In this document: piece after piece, positions 8,841 to 17,395 of the stretch
Position numbering within the stretch: the first letter of the stretch is position 1
How the letters are laid out: every line of letters starts with the position of its first letter
Assembly: GCF_900101505.1 (NCBI RefSeq)
Contig: NZ_FMZI01000018.1
Location: 1-64,000 of the forward strand
Reading direction: 5' to 3'
DNA: 64,000 nt
From: Antarctobacter albus
Lineage (GTDB): Bacteria > Pseudomonadota > Alphaproteobacteria > Rhodobacterales > Rhodobacteraceae
Translations under genes and position numbers: made by a program
The notes under the pieces: model-generated
Seen by the model: the letters and a program-made list of their open reading frames with translations, nothing else
Databases searched by the model: none
What the model was told of the DNA's origin: nothing

Positions 8841-9611
8841 CTACAGACGTCCCATGCGCTGATTGCGCAGGTACCGACGCTTGCGGCGCGCCAGCCGGTC
8901 CTCGTCGAGGGTCGACCGTTTCAGCCTCAACAGGGGCTCGATCCCGTCTTTCGGGGGCACGTTACCTGGCGGGGTCAGCGTCAGCCCCTCATCAGGCAGT
9001 CCCAGCAGGTCAAGCGCCAGGGACAGCGGCCCGACGGCCCGTGTGCGGCTGGTTTCGACACCGGTACTCAGCACCCGGGCACGCCCCCGCAGCCCGGCCC
9101 GTACCGCCTCGACCCGATCCGCCAGCGGCAAGGAATCGGTCAGCCGCGCGCGGTAGGTGTCGAAATCCTCCGTGATGCGGTGCCCGCGCAGGTTTTGCCA
9201 GTAGATGCTTCTCATCCAGGCGTCCTCGTCACGCGTGGTGAACCAGACGGTGATCTCGGCCTGCGGATATCGGTCGTCCAAGGTCGTCACCACCGTCCGC
9301 AACAATTCCGGCACCTCATCATAGCCCGCCCCGGGCCTGCGACCGGGAACAAGCCCGGAAAGATCCTCGGCGGTGATGAACAACGGCTTGTCGGGCGGCG
9401 GCAGGACCGCGTTCAGTTCCCGCCGCATCCTGTTCAGCTTTCTCTGTTCCGGTCTGATTGCGTAGCCTCGGGCCAATTGCGCAACAGGGCGCAGGTCGCC
9501 GGGCAGCAACAGATTCAGGTTCCGTGACAGCCGGTCTGCATTGGCGGCCGCGCAGGACTGCAGGCTGCTTGTTCCGGTCTTGTGGAACCCGGCATGTACC
9601 AGAATACGCAT
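8841..9611 (-). CDS. Sulfotransferase-like P-loop protein
   Basis: A 256-residue protein beginning MRILVHAGFHKTGTSSLQ; HKTGTSSLQ (residues 10-18) is the phosphosulfate-binding loop of PAPS-dependent sulfotransferases. Other family features are DKPLFITAEDLSG and VWFTTRDEDAWMRSIYWQNLRG, which resembles the second nucleotide-binding segment. The acceptor is unknown; family members modify glycans, lipids or surface polysaccharides. It is convergent with the RTX gene, with only 14 bases between stops. No polysaccharide cluster is visible in this window. Confidence 0.8.
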   Translation of the reverse strand: MRILVHAGFHKTGTSSLQSCAAANADRLSRNLNLLLPGDLRPVAQLARGYAIRPEQRKLNRMRRELNAVLPPPDKPLFITAEDLSGLVPGRRPGAGYDEVPELLRTVVTTLDDRYPQAEITVWFTTRDEDAWMRSIYWQNLRGHRITEDFDTYRARLTDSLPLADRVEAVRAGLRGRARVLSTGVETSRTRAVGPLSLALDLLGLPDEGLTLTPPGNVPPKDGIEPLLRLKRSTLDEDRLARRKRRYLRNQRMGRL

Positions 9612-9939
9612 GGTCTCACTCGCAGATTACCGGGGCAGTGTAGGGTGCCTGACCTCGGCCCGCCACTCGGGAACGAAAGTCAAAGACAGGTTCCGAACAC
9701 TCAAGTGGGGGAACGTACTGTCTGAACCGTCCGCGATTTCCAGCTTTGGGCGCGCAGGCCCACACTGGCAGGCCATATGCCAGGACGGCTGCGGTATTTG
9801 GTTTCGATCCCTCCGGATTCGCGGATGCGCACAGCCCGCTACACCTCAAGTGGAATCCGGTTGATCGAACTCTCCCAGTGGGGCAGGGTTCAAATTTGCC
9901 ACCCATCCGATCAGACCAATCCATCGACCAGGAGACACC
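9612..9939. other. Non-coding region between sulfotransferase and Cry-like genes
   Basis: 328 bases without a supported gene. Both flanking genes start here and point outward, so their promoters must be inside, but I cannot pick out a convincing -35/-10 pair. An AGGAGA ribosome site sits just before 9940. Confidence 0.45.
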
Positions 9940-11430
9940 ATGTCCATGTTTGCAGAACCCCCCGTGCGCGCATCTATCAGCACGATGGTTGCCTCCGTCG
10001 AAAATGGTGTGGACCGAGAGACTTACACCATCCGGAAACTGCAGGCCGGGTTCGAAGCCCTGGACGATCCAGCGGCAACCGTGGTCGGTGTCGAAGGCGC
10101 CTACGTCGAGGCGTCAGACGTTCCTCTCGTCTATGACCATCCGGTGTTGTCGCATTCCGATGACACGATGCTGAAACTGCGCGTGCGCTGTGCGATAGAC
10201 GAATTGAACGCCGCCTCGCCGATGCTCCCCGGCGAAACCCTGGTGCACGAGCGCTTTGCCTTCCTGTCCGAATCCTGGGAGGTGTTTCCGCCGGGAACGG
10301 TGTTCGTCGACCGCCAGACCTCGATGGCCCGGCTGCTCTACATCTATCGCAACGTGGTCGTGGATGCGCAGACGGGCGCCTTGCGCTTTGACAGCGCGGC
10401 GGCGGCAGAGCCGACCGATGCGCAACTGGGGCTGGGTGAGGCCCCCGTAATGGTACTGGCTGCGGCCTCGCTGCCGCACAGCATTGCCGTGGACGTGGCC
10501 AAGAAACTGGCCGACCAGATGGCCAAGGACGCGCTCAAGGCGATCAGCGGCAACCTGACCCAGATCGCGGGCGGCGTGATCGCAGGGGCCATCGCCGGGG
10601 CGATCATCGACACGATTCTCGGGGCGCTGTTCCCGGAGGACAAGAAATCGACCCTCGACGCCTATTTCGAGGGCATGCAAAAGCTGATGCAACAAGAGCT
10701 GAAGCAGCAGACCATCGACGAAATTGCCGGGACCTTCGTTGCGCTGCGCAACGAGCTGACCAACGTCTACGCGCCCGCCCGGCTGCAATCGGACCTTCGG
10801 GTCCAGCAGGACCGCAAGAACCTGTTCGACTACCATCTGCACGACTACTCCAACACCTTCTTCATCGGTACGGACGGCATGCTGGGGACGCTGATGGATG
10901 AAAAATACCAGCTGGCCTGTTTCCCGGTCTTCCTTCTGGGGGCGGGGATGCACCTGTCGATCCTGCAGGAAATCGCCAATGTCGACCCAACCAACAAGGA
11001 TGAGAATTTCGATCCGCTGAAGTCGAGCTATGGCGTCCCCAAGACCGGCTCTGTCGCGAAATATGCCAAGCAATACGCGGACCACGCCGACAAGGTATGG
11101 GAAAAGATCCGCGAAAAACGCAAGAGCCGCGTGGTCTACGGCGCCGAACATGGCGTGGTGTTCCGTCATCATTACCTTGTCGGCTATTACGCCGACGAGG
11201 CGATCGATGCCGACAAGCACCTGAACCGGATCAAGTACGAATACACCAACGACAAGGACGGCAAGAACATCCCGGTGCCCGGCAGCAGCAAGGCCGACGT
11301 GATAAAGGCGATGGAGGCCTACCAGGACAAGGTTCTGGCCGAGCTGGAAGCCAGCCTGCCCGACCGCAAGAAGGTCGTCGCCGGGTGGCGCAAACTCGTG
11401 GACAACCCGCTGAACATGGAAACCTCCTGA
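9940..11430 (+). CDS. Protein with a helical domain resembling Cry delta-endotoxin domain I
   Basis: A 496-residue protein I cannot assign to a named bacterial gene. Residues 205-232 form a Gly/Ala/Ile-rich hydrophobic helix ending LGALFP, like the pore-hairpin region of Cry toxins (LGxLWP). Next comes an amphipathic helix, then QQTIDEIAGTFVALRNELTNV (252-275), matching Cry helices around the ALAELKG segment. YQLACFPVFLLGAGMHLSILQEI (323-345) corresponds to the conserved central helix ending LPVYAQAANLHLLLLRD. AKYAKQYADHADKVWEKI (373-390) resembles the last helix. The N-terminal 180 residues and the lysine-rich tail are unrecognised, and Cry domains II and III are absent. No signal peptide. 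A good AGGAGA ribosome site precedes ATG 9940. Pore formation is inferred from pattern similarity only. Confidence 0.7.
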   Translation: MSMFAEPPVRASISTMVASVENGVDRETYTIRKLQAGFEALDDPAATVVGVEGAYVEASDVPLVYDHPVLSHSDDTMLKLRVRCAIDELNAASPMLPGETLVHERFAFLSESWEVFPPGTVFVDRQTSMARLLYIYRNVVVDAQTGALRFDSAAAAEPTDAQLGLGEAPVMVLAAASLPHSIAVDVAKKLADQMAKDALKAISGNLTQIAGGVIAGAIAGAIIDTILGALFPEDKKSTLDAYFEGMQKLMQQELKQQTIDEIAGTFVALRNELTNVYAPARLQSDLRVQQDRKNLFDYHLHDYSNTFFIGTDGMLGTLMDEKYQLACFPVFLLGAGMHLSILQEIANVDPTNKDENFDPLKSSYGVPKTGSVAKYAKQYADHADKVWEKIREKRKSRVVYGAEHGVVFRHHYLVGYYADEAIDADKHLNRIKYEYTNDKDGKNIPVPGSSKADVIKAMEAYQDKVLAELEASLPDRKKVVAGWRKLVDNPLNMETS

Positions 11431-11491
11431 GGGCAGGACCCTCCGGTTTCGTTTGCCGGCAATCGTTGGGCCTGTCCGCGCGGGCATGAAA

Positions 11492-11515
11492 AAAGGCGGG
11501 GTCTCCCCCGCCTTT
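11492..11515. terminator. Bidirectional terminator between the Cry-like gene and clpB
   Basis: A perfect 10-bp stem AAAGGCGGGG (11492-11501) with CCCCGCCTTT (11506-11515) and loop TCTC. A-rich on the left and T-rich on the right, it can end both convergent transcripts. Confidence 0.8.
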
Positions 11516-11535
11516 CCTCTTGCCTGTCACCGGGA

Positions 11536-14151
11536 TCAGTGGACCACGGCATCGTCCGGCTTGGGACGGTTCGTTGCCCCCACACGGTCACCGATGATCA
11601 GACCATCGGCCCCGGCAGAGACAACCACCACGTCGCCGTCCGCCACGTCGCCCGCCAGCAGCATCTCGGCCAGCGGATCTTGCAGCGCCCGCTGGATCAC
11701 CCGCTTGAGCGGGCGCGCCCCGAACACCGGATCATAGCCCTCGTCCGCCAGCCAGGTCTTGGCCGCATCGTCCAGCTCCAGCCGGATCTTGCGGGCCGCA
11801 AGCCGCTTGAGCAGGCGCGCCATCTGAATATCGACGATTCCCGACATGTCCTCGCGCTTGAGGCGGTCAAAGATGATGGTCTCATCGAGACGGTTCAGGA
11901 ACTCGGGCCGGAAATGGGCGCGCACAGCATCCATCACGTCCCGACGCGCCTGGCTCGAATCCGCGCCCTCGGGCAGTTGACTCAACGCCTGCGACCCAAG
12001 GTTCGAGGTCAGAACGATCAGCGTCTGCTTGAAGTCCACCGTCCGGCCCTGACCATCGGTCAGCACACCGTCATCCAGCACCTGCAAGAGCACGTTGAAC
12101 ACGTCCGGGTGCGCCTTCTCGACCTCGTCGAACAGCACCACCTGGTAGGGACGCCGCCGCACGGCCTCGGTCAGGACACCGCCTTCGTCATAGCCGACAT
12201 AGCCCGGAGGCGCACCGATCAGACGGGCCACCGCGTGTTTCTCCATGAACTCGGACATGTCGATGCGCACCATCGCGCTGTCGTCGTCAAAGAGATAGTT
12301 CGCAACCGCCTTGGTCAGCTCGGTCTTGCCAACGCCGGTCGGGCCAAGGAAGAGGAAAGAGCCCAGCGGCCGGTTCTCGTCGTTCAGACCCGCGCGCGCC
12401 CGGCGCACCGCATTGGCCACCGCCGTCACCGCCTGGTTCTGACCGATGACCCGCCTGTGCAGCTCGTCTTCCATCCGCAACAGCTTTTCGCGTTCGCCTT
12501 CCAGCATCTTCGAGGTCGGCACACCGGTCCAGCGTTCGACCACCGCCGCGATCTGCTCGGGGCCGACGGCCTCTTCGACCATCACGTCCGATTCCTCGGT
12601 TTCGGCTTCGTTCAGCCTGCGCTCCAGTTCGGGAATGCGCCCGTACTGCAGCTCGCCGGCCTTGGCGAAATTGCCGTCACGCTTGGCCGATTCCAGCTCG
12701 GCGCGCAGGTGGTCCAGTTCTTCCTTCAGGTCGCGGGCTGAAGCCAGCTTGTCCCGCTCCGCCTGCCAGCGCGAGGTCATCTCAGCCGACTTCTGCTGCA
12801 GCTCGGACAGGTCCTTTTCCAGCTTGGCCAGCCGGTCCTTGGAGGCCTGGTCGTCTTCCAGGCGCAGTGCTTCGACCTCGATCTGCTTTTGCAGGATGTC
12901 GCGGTCCAGCGCGTCCAGTTCCTCGGGCTTGCTGTCGACCTCCATCCGCAGGCGGCTGGCGGCCTCATCCATCAGGTCGATGGCCTTGTCCGGCAGGAAA
13001 CGGTCGGTGATATAGCGGTGCGACAGCGTCGCCGCCGTCACCAGCGCCGAGTCCGAGATCCGCACGCCGTGGTGCAGCTCGTACTTTTCCTTGATCCCGC
13101 GCAGGATGCTGATCGTATCCTCGACCGTCGGCTCCTCGACCATGACCGGCTGGAACCGCCGCGCCAGCGCCGCGTCCTTTTCGACGTGCTTGCGGTACTC
13201 GTCCAGCGTGGTGGCACCGACACAGTGCAGCTCACCCCGCGCCAGCGCCGGTTTCAGCAGGTTCGAGGCATCCATTGCCCCATCCGCCTTGCCCGCGCCG
13301 ACCAGCGTGTGCATCTCGTCGATGAACAGCACGATTTCGCCCGCTGCCGACGTCACTTCGGAGAGGATGGATTTCAACCGCTCCTCGAATTCGCCGCGAT
13401 ACTTCGCACCAGCGATCAACGCGCCCATGTCCAGCGCCAGCAGGCGCTTGTTGCGGAGCGACTCCGGCACGTCGCCGTTCACGATCCGCAGGGCCAGCCC
13501 CTCGGCGATCGCGGTCTTGCCGACGCCCGGCTCACCGATCAGCACCGGGTTGTTTTTGGTCCGGCGGGACAGCACCTGCATGGTGCGGCGGATCTCGTCG
13601 TCGCGGCCGATGATCGGGTCGATCTTGCCTTCGCGGGCGCGCTCGGTCAGGTCCAGCGTGTATTTCTTCAGCGCTTCATAGCTGTCCTCGGCGTTCGCCG
13701 TGTCCGCCGTGCGCCCCTTGCGCACGTCATTGATCGCCTCGTTCAGCTTCTGCGGCGTGACCTTGCCAGCCTCCAGCGCCTCTTTCGCGGGGCTGCGGAC
13801 CATCGCAAGCGCGGTCAGCATCCGCTCGACGGGCACATAGCTGTCGCCGGCTTTCTGGGCCAGCTTCTCGGCCTCGTCCAGAACCTTGCCGGTCGCGGAA
13901 TCCAGGTAGACCTGCCCTGCGTCACCCGAAACCTTCGGGATCTTGGCCAGCTTGGTGTCCAGCACCTGCACCACCCGCTTCGGCTCACCGCCCGAGGCGG
14001 CGATCAGGTTCGATGCCATCCCCTCTTCATCGTCCAGCAGGGCCTTGAGCAGGTGTTCTGGCGCCAGCTTCTGGTGGCTTTCCCGCATCGCAATCGTCTG
14101 CGCGGCCTGAATGAAACCACGCGCACGTTCCGTGAACTTCTCCAAGTTCAT
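11536..14151 (-). CDS. clpB: ClpB disaggregase
   Basis: Hexameric AAA+ chaperone that rescues aggregated proteins together with DnaK. The 871-residue protein has the full family layout: an N-terminal Clp repeat domain (1-150), first ATPase with Walker [10 protein letters not shown] near residue 203, a long coiled-coil middle domain (about 410-530), and a second ATPase with Walker [10 protein letters not shown] near 605 and Walker [12 protein letters not shown]. Full-length and intact. A GGAAGGAG site precedes the ATG. A heat-shock-type promoter lies about 85-110 bases upstream. Confidence 0.97.
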   Translation of the reverse strand: MNLEKFTERARGFIQAAQTIAMRESHQKLAPEHLLKALLDDEEGMASNLIAASGGEPKRVVQVLDTKLAKIPKVSGDAGQVYLDSATGKVLDEAEKLAQKAGDSYVPVERMLTALAMVRSPAKEALEAGKVTPQKLNEAINDVRKGRTADTANAEDSYEALKKYTLDLTERAREGKIDPIIGRDDEIRRTMQVLSRRTKNNPVLIGEPGVGKTAIAEGLALRIVNGDVPESLRNKRLLALDMGALIAGAKYRGEFEERLKSILSEVTSAAGEIVLFIDEMHTLVGAGKADGAMDASNLLKPALARGELHCVGATTLDEYRKHVEKDAALARRFQPVMVEEPTVEDTISILRGIKEKYELHHGVRISDSALVTAATLSHRYITDRFLPDKAIDLMDEAASRLRMEVDSKPEELDALDRDILQKQIEVEALRLEDDQASKDRLAKLEKDLSELQQKSAEMTSRWQAERDKLASARDLKEELDHLRAELESAKRDGNFAKAGELQYGRIPELERRLNEAETEESDVMVEEAVGPEQIAAVVERWTGVPTSKMLEGEREKLLRMEDELHRRVIGQNQAVTAVANAVRRARAGLNDENRPLGSFLFLGPTGVGKTELTKAVANYLFDDDSAMVRIDMSEFMEKHAVARLIGAPPGYVGYDEGGVLTEAVRRRPYQVVLFDEVEKAHPDVFNVLLQVLDDGVLTDGQGRTVDFKQTLIVLTSNLGSQALSQLPEGADSSQARRDVMDAVRAHFRPEFLNRLDETIIFDRLKREDMSGIVDIQMARLLKRLAARKIRLELDDAAKTWLADEGYDPVFGARPLKRVIQRALQDPLAEMLLAGDVADGDVVVVSAGADGLIIGDRVGATNRPKPDDAVVH

Positions 14152-14233
14152 ATCTGTCTCCTTCCATCAAGCGCCCCTTGAAGTGCGCCGCGCCTGGCCT
14201 TGCAGCACGCGGGCGTTTCGGGGCCTCGCTTCC

Positions 14234-14263
14234 AAGATGGTCGCGGCTCACGATCTGTTCAAG
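14234..14263 (-). promoter_or_regulatory. RpoH (sigma-32)-like promoter of clpB
   Basis: On the minus strand CTTGAA (14263-14258), a 17-base spacer, then CCATCTT (14240-14234), matching the alphaproteobacterial heat-shock sigma pattern (CTTGAA and CCATNT). It is placed about 83 bases before the clpB ATG. Confidence 0.6.
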
Positions 14264-14356
14264 TGAGCGCCGTTGCAAAAAAGCAACGCGCGCCATCTTG
14301 ACCTTGTGCGCAAGGGCTTTCATGTGATCCCGAACCCCAGAGCAGGAGCCCGCCCC

Positions 14357-15076
14357 ATGTCCGATGACCGTCTGATCGTCGCCCTCGACGTCCCCAACGT
14401 GATCGAAGGGCTCGACCTTGTCGACCGCCTGGGTGACGCCGTGTCCTTCTACAAGATCGGGCTGGGGATGCTCACCGGCGGCGGGCTGGCACTGGCGAAC
14501 GAGCTGAAGGGCGAGCACGGCAAGCGCATCTTTCTTGACCTCAAGCTGTTCGACATCGGCGCCACGATCGAGGCCGCCGTGCGCGGCGTGGCCCAGTTCG
14601 ACCTCGACTTCCTGACCGTCCACGGCGACCCGCATGTGGTGCGCGCCGCCAAGGAGGGCGCGGCAGGCTCGAACACCAAGATCCTTGCCGTCACGATCCT
14701 GACCTCTCTCGACCGCGATGACCTGGATGCCGCCATGATTGCCGAAGGGCCGATCCCCGACCTGGTGCAGACCCGCGCGGGCCGCGCCTTCGAGGCAGGG
14801 GCCGACGGCATCATCTGCTCCCCCAACGAGGCGGCGCTGGTCCGCGCCCTGCCCCAGTCCGAAGGCCGGCTGATCGTGACGCCGGGTGTGCGGCCCGCGG
14901 GCGCGGACGTCGGCGATCAGAAACGCATCGCGACCCCGGCCCAGGCGATCCGCGACGGCGCCGACCACATCGTCGTCGGCCGCCCGATCCACCGCGCCCC
15001 CAATCCCCGCGCGGCGGCACAGGCGATCCTGTCGGAAATGGCCTCGCCCCAGGCGCAGCGGCCCAACGGATCTTAG
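14357..15076 (+). CDS. pyrF: Orotidine 5'-phosphate decarboxylase
   Basis: Last step of de novo UMP synthesis, removing CO2 from OMP. 239 residues, typical length. The catalytic D-x-K-x-x-D motif is DLKLFD (Asp61, Lys63, Asp66), followed by IGAT; the phosphate-binding end is IVTPGVRP and DGADHIVVGRPI. ATG 14357 is chosen because it has an AGGAG site 8 bases upstream and the mature family start (DDRLIVALD). Divergent from clpB, convergent with the nfeD-like gene. Confidence 0.96.
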   Translation: MSDDRLIVALDVPNVIEGLDLVDRLGDAVSFYKIGLGMLTGGGLALANELKGEHGKRIFLDLKLFDIGATIEAAVRGVAQFDLDFLTVHGDPHVVRAAKEGAAGSNTKILAVTILTSLDRDDLDAAMIAEGPIPDLVQTRAGRAFEAGADGIICSPNEAALVRALPQSEGRLIVTPGVRPAGADVGDQKRIATPAQAIRDGADHIVVGRPIHRAPNPRAAAQAILSEMASPQAQRPNGS

Positions 15077-15079
15077 GCG

Positions 15080-15373
15080 TCAGTCCTCGTTGATGTCGCG
15101 GTCCCAGACACGCGTCTGACCCTTGCGCACGCCCACCAACCGGCGCATGGCCAGCCAGGCCAGAGCCGAAAGCACCGCAAAGGTCAGCAGCGCCAGCGGC
15201 AGAGAGCCGCCGATGAACAGCCCGCCCGGCCCGGCCAGCAGGAACAGCAGGCCCATCGCCAGCGCGCCCAGCGCAAAGCCCAGGAAGATGAACCCCGGCG
15301 CCAGCAGTTCGAGGATCGCCAGGGCGATCCCGCCGGCGATCCAGATCCACCAGACGTCCCAGCCCCAGCTCAT
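15080..15373 (-). CDS. NfeD-like membrane protein
   Basis: A 97-residue protein with two or three membrane helices (WWIWIAGGIALAILELLAPGFIFLGFALG, then FIGGSLPLALLTFAVLSALAWLAM) and a short soluble tail. This is the short NfeD type that partners SPFH/stomatin proteins in membrane microdomains. Its ATG overlaps the stop of the SPFH gene, so the two are translationally coupled. An in-frame GTG sits one codon upstream of the ATG. Confidence 0.85.
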   Translation of the reverse strand: MSWGWDVWWIWIAGGIALAILELLAPGFIFLGFALGALAMGLLFLLAGPGGLFIGGSLPLALLTFAVLSALAWLAMRRLVGVRKGQTRVWDRDINED

Positions 15374-16263
15374 CACCGCGACCCCATCAGCATCTTGAAG
15401 GCATCGGCAAAGGCATCCAGCGCATTGGCCGGCAGGATCACGGTCTGCTTGCCCTCACCCTTGCCCACCGCCGTCAGCGCCTCGACCTGTTTCAGCGCCA
15501 CCTGGTACTGCGCCGCCTCGATGCCGTTGTCCTGGATCGCCTTGGCGACGACGCCGGTGGCATAAGCCTCGGCATCGGCGGCGATGCGGCGCGCCTTGGC
15601 AGCCTGCTCGGCGGCGTAAAGCTCGGCATCCGCCTGCAGCTCGACGGCCCGGCGCTGACCTTCGGCCTCTGTCACCAGGGCCCGGCGGGCACGTTCGGCG
15701 TTCAGCTGTTGCAGCATGGCCTGGCGCGTGGCCTCGTCCAGGTTGACGTCCAGGATCTCGGCCCGCGTCACCTCGATCCCCCAGTTGTCCACCGCGTCCT
15801 CGACGTTGCTCTTGATCTCGCCGATCAGCTCGCTGCGGTTCGATTGCACCTCGTCCAGTTCCATCCGGCCAATCGCGGCGCGGACGATCCCGGCCACCGT
15901 GGTGGCAATGGCACCGTCCACGTCCCGGATTCGATAGACGGTCTTTTCCGGCTCGAGGATGCGGTAAAAGACGCTGGTTTCCACCTGCACCAGAACGTTG
16001 TCCGAGGTGATGGCATCCTGCGTCGCGTCGGGCAGCTGCCGTTCCAGAATGGAAATCCTGTGCCGCACCTTGTCGATGAAGGGCACGATCAGGTTGATCC
16101 CCGGCCCCAGCACCGTGCGCAGCCGGCCAAAGCGTTCGACCACGAATTTCTCGGATTGCGGCACGATCCGCACCCCCAGCAGGATGCAGAGGATGACGAA
16201 TGCGGCCAGCAACAGCCAGACGATATTGGCGCCGGCAAACTCCATCGCCACCTGATTGTCCAT
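15373..16263 (-). CDS. SPFH/Band 7 (stomatin/QmcA-like) membrane protein
   Basis: A 296-residue protein with one N-terminal membrane helix (about residues 11-30), then the Band 7 domain with the signature VPQSEKFVVERFGRLRTVLGPGIN and a long charged helix (ATRQAMLQQLNAERARRA...) that oligomerises. Members form ring assemblies in membranes and modulate proteolysis and membrane quality. ATG 16263 has a GGGAGAG site; the frame upstream has no support. Coupled with the NfeD-like gene downstream, the usual stomatin/NfeD pairing. Confidence 0.93.
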   Translation of the reverse strand: MDNQVAMEFAGANIVWLLLAAFVILCILLGVRIVPQSEKFVVERFGRLRTVLGPGINLIVPFIDKVRHRISILERQLPDATQDAITSDNVLVQVETSVFYRILEPEKTVYRIRDVDGAIATTVAGIVRAAIGRMELDEVQSNRSELIGEIKSNVEDAVDNWGIEVTRAEILDVNLDEATRQAMLQQLNAERARRALVTEAEGQRRAVELQADAELYAAEQAAKARRIAADAEAYATGVVAKAIQDNGIEAAQYQVALKQVEALTAVGKGEGKQTVILPANALDAFADAFKMLMGSR

Positions 16264-16583
16264 GATTGAGCTCTCCCGGAAATGCGTTGCGCCCAGCATC
16301 GCAGAGCCCCGGTGGAGAGGAAAGCCCGCTGATGCGGGCGCCTAGCCCCGCCTGCCGTCATCGCAGGGCCAAGCCTCTATCAACGCATGGGCGCGAAAGG
16401 TGTTCCCGCGCCCTCGGCGCACCGGCAAACTGGCGCCCAAATCTCCGAAAACCGGCGAAAATTCGCGAAAATTCCCCTGCGCCGGGGGTATTCCTGACCT
16501 GTTGCCCCGATGAAACGCGGTCATTCTGACCCTACCTCTTGAATATAAGCCCGAAAAACGGGGCATGAGGTTAGGAGACCGAT

Positions 16584-16829
16584 ATGAGCACGTGGACCCC
16601 CCGCATCGACCAGGTGCGTTACAACGCCGCCGAGCAGTGTTTCGAGGCCCTGGTCACCGTCGTCACCCCCCAAGGCCTGCTGCGGGTCGCCAGCCAGTAC
16701 GCGGCGCCCGTCACCACCGATTTCGAAGAGGCCGCGCGCGGGCTGTGGATGCGCGCCCGCCTGTCGCTGGGCACACCCGAACGGCTGCAACTGCGCCTGC
16801 CTGCCGTCGAGATGCCGACCGCCGCCTGA
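16584..16829 (+). CDS. Small conserved-looking hypothetical protein
   Basis: 81 residues, soluble, beginning MSTWTPRIDQVRYNAAEQCFEALVTV. No motif recognised; the composition looks like a small mixed alpha/beta protein. Supported by a clear TAGGAGA ribosome site before the ATG and isolation from other frames. Convergent with the NUDIX gene. Confidence 0.65.
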   Translation: MSTWTPRIDQVRYNAAEQCFEALVTVVTPQGLLRVASQYAAPVTTDFEEAARGLWMRARLSLGTPERLQLRLPAVEMPTAA

Positions 16830-16877
16830 TCCACCCCTTTCCAGGGTTCGGCTCTTTACACGCCTGTATGAGCCGCA

Positions 16878-16910
16878 CCGCCGCGCCCCCTTGTCCCTCG
16901 GGCGTGGCGG
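16878..16910. terminator. Hairpin between convergent genes
   Basis: Arms CCGCCGCGCCC (16878-16888) and GGGCGTGGCGG (16900-16910) pair with one G-T wobble across an 11-base loop. It lies between the stops of the small hypothetical gene and the NUDIX gene. Confidence 0.5.
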
Positions 16911-16929
16911 CGTCCTGCCGGGGCCCGTG

Positions 16930-17361
16930 CTATTCTGCGGGTCCCGGCCTTTTTTCCAGGTAGTCTCTCAGGATCTCGCGGAAATGCGGAATCGCCTCGT
17001 CCGAGGCGATGAAATCCGCCGGCAGCATCACCAGCCATTCCTCGCCCTCGTCGCCAAAGACCACGTCATCGACGATGGCCCCCGGCAGATGCGCCGCGAA
17101 GAACCAGCTGATCTTCCCCGCATCGTCGCGCAGATGCACAACGTGCAGGTCGCCCTCTGCCAGCGTCAGGCCCAGTTCCTCCTGCGTTTCGCGCAGAGCA
17201 CAGGCCTCGGGCGTTTCCCGCCCGTCACGCTCGCCGCCCGGAAAATCCAGATACCCCGGCCAGGGAATCGAGGGTTTGCGGTCGCGCCGCAGAACGATCA
17301 GGTCGCCGCCTGCAAAAAGCATCAGCTTGGCGCCCGTGAACTGTTGTCTCGGATCGCTCAT
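16930..17361 (-). CDS. NUDIX hydrolase
   Basis: A 143-residue protein with a complete NUDIX box, GGERDGRETPEACALRETQEELGL, in which the two glutamates of REtqEELG bind the catalytic metal. NUDIX enzymes hydrolyse nucleoside diphosphates linked to another moiety; the substrate is not predictable here, though a mutT-like cleaning role would fit its position divergent from DNA polymerase IV. Full length, good family start. Confidence 0.9.
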   Translation of the reverse strand: MSDPRQQFTGAKLMLFAGGDLIVLRRDRKPSIPWPGYLDFPGGERDGRETPEACALRETQEELGLTLAEGDLHVVHLRDDAGKISWFFAAHLPGAIVDDVVFGDEGEEWLVMLPADFIASDEAIPHFREILRDYLEKRPGPAE

Positions 17362-17395
17362 GGCGCCCCTTTCTGCGGCGCATTATACTGGACCC

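Noticed and set aside
9880-9910. Sequence GGGTTCAAATTTGCC resembling a tRNA T-arm
   Set aside because: No acceptor stem, anticodon arm or D-arm can be folded around it, so it is not a tRNA.
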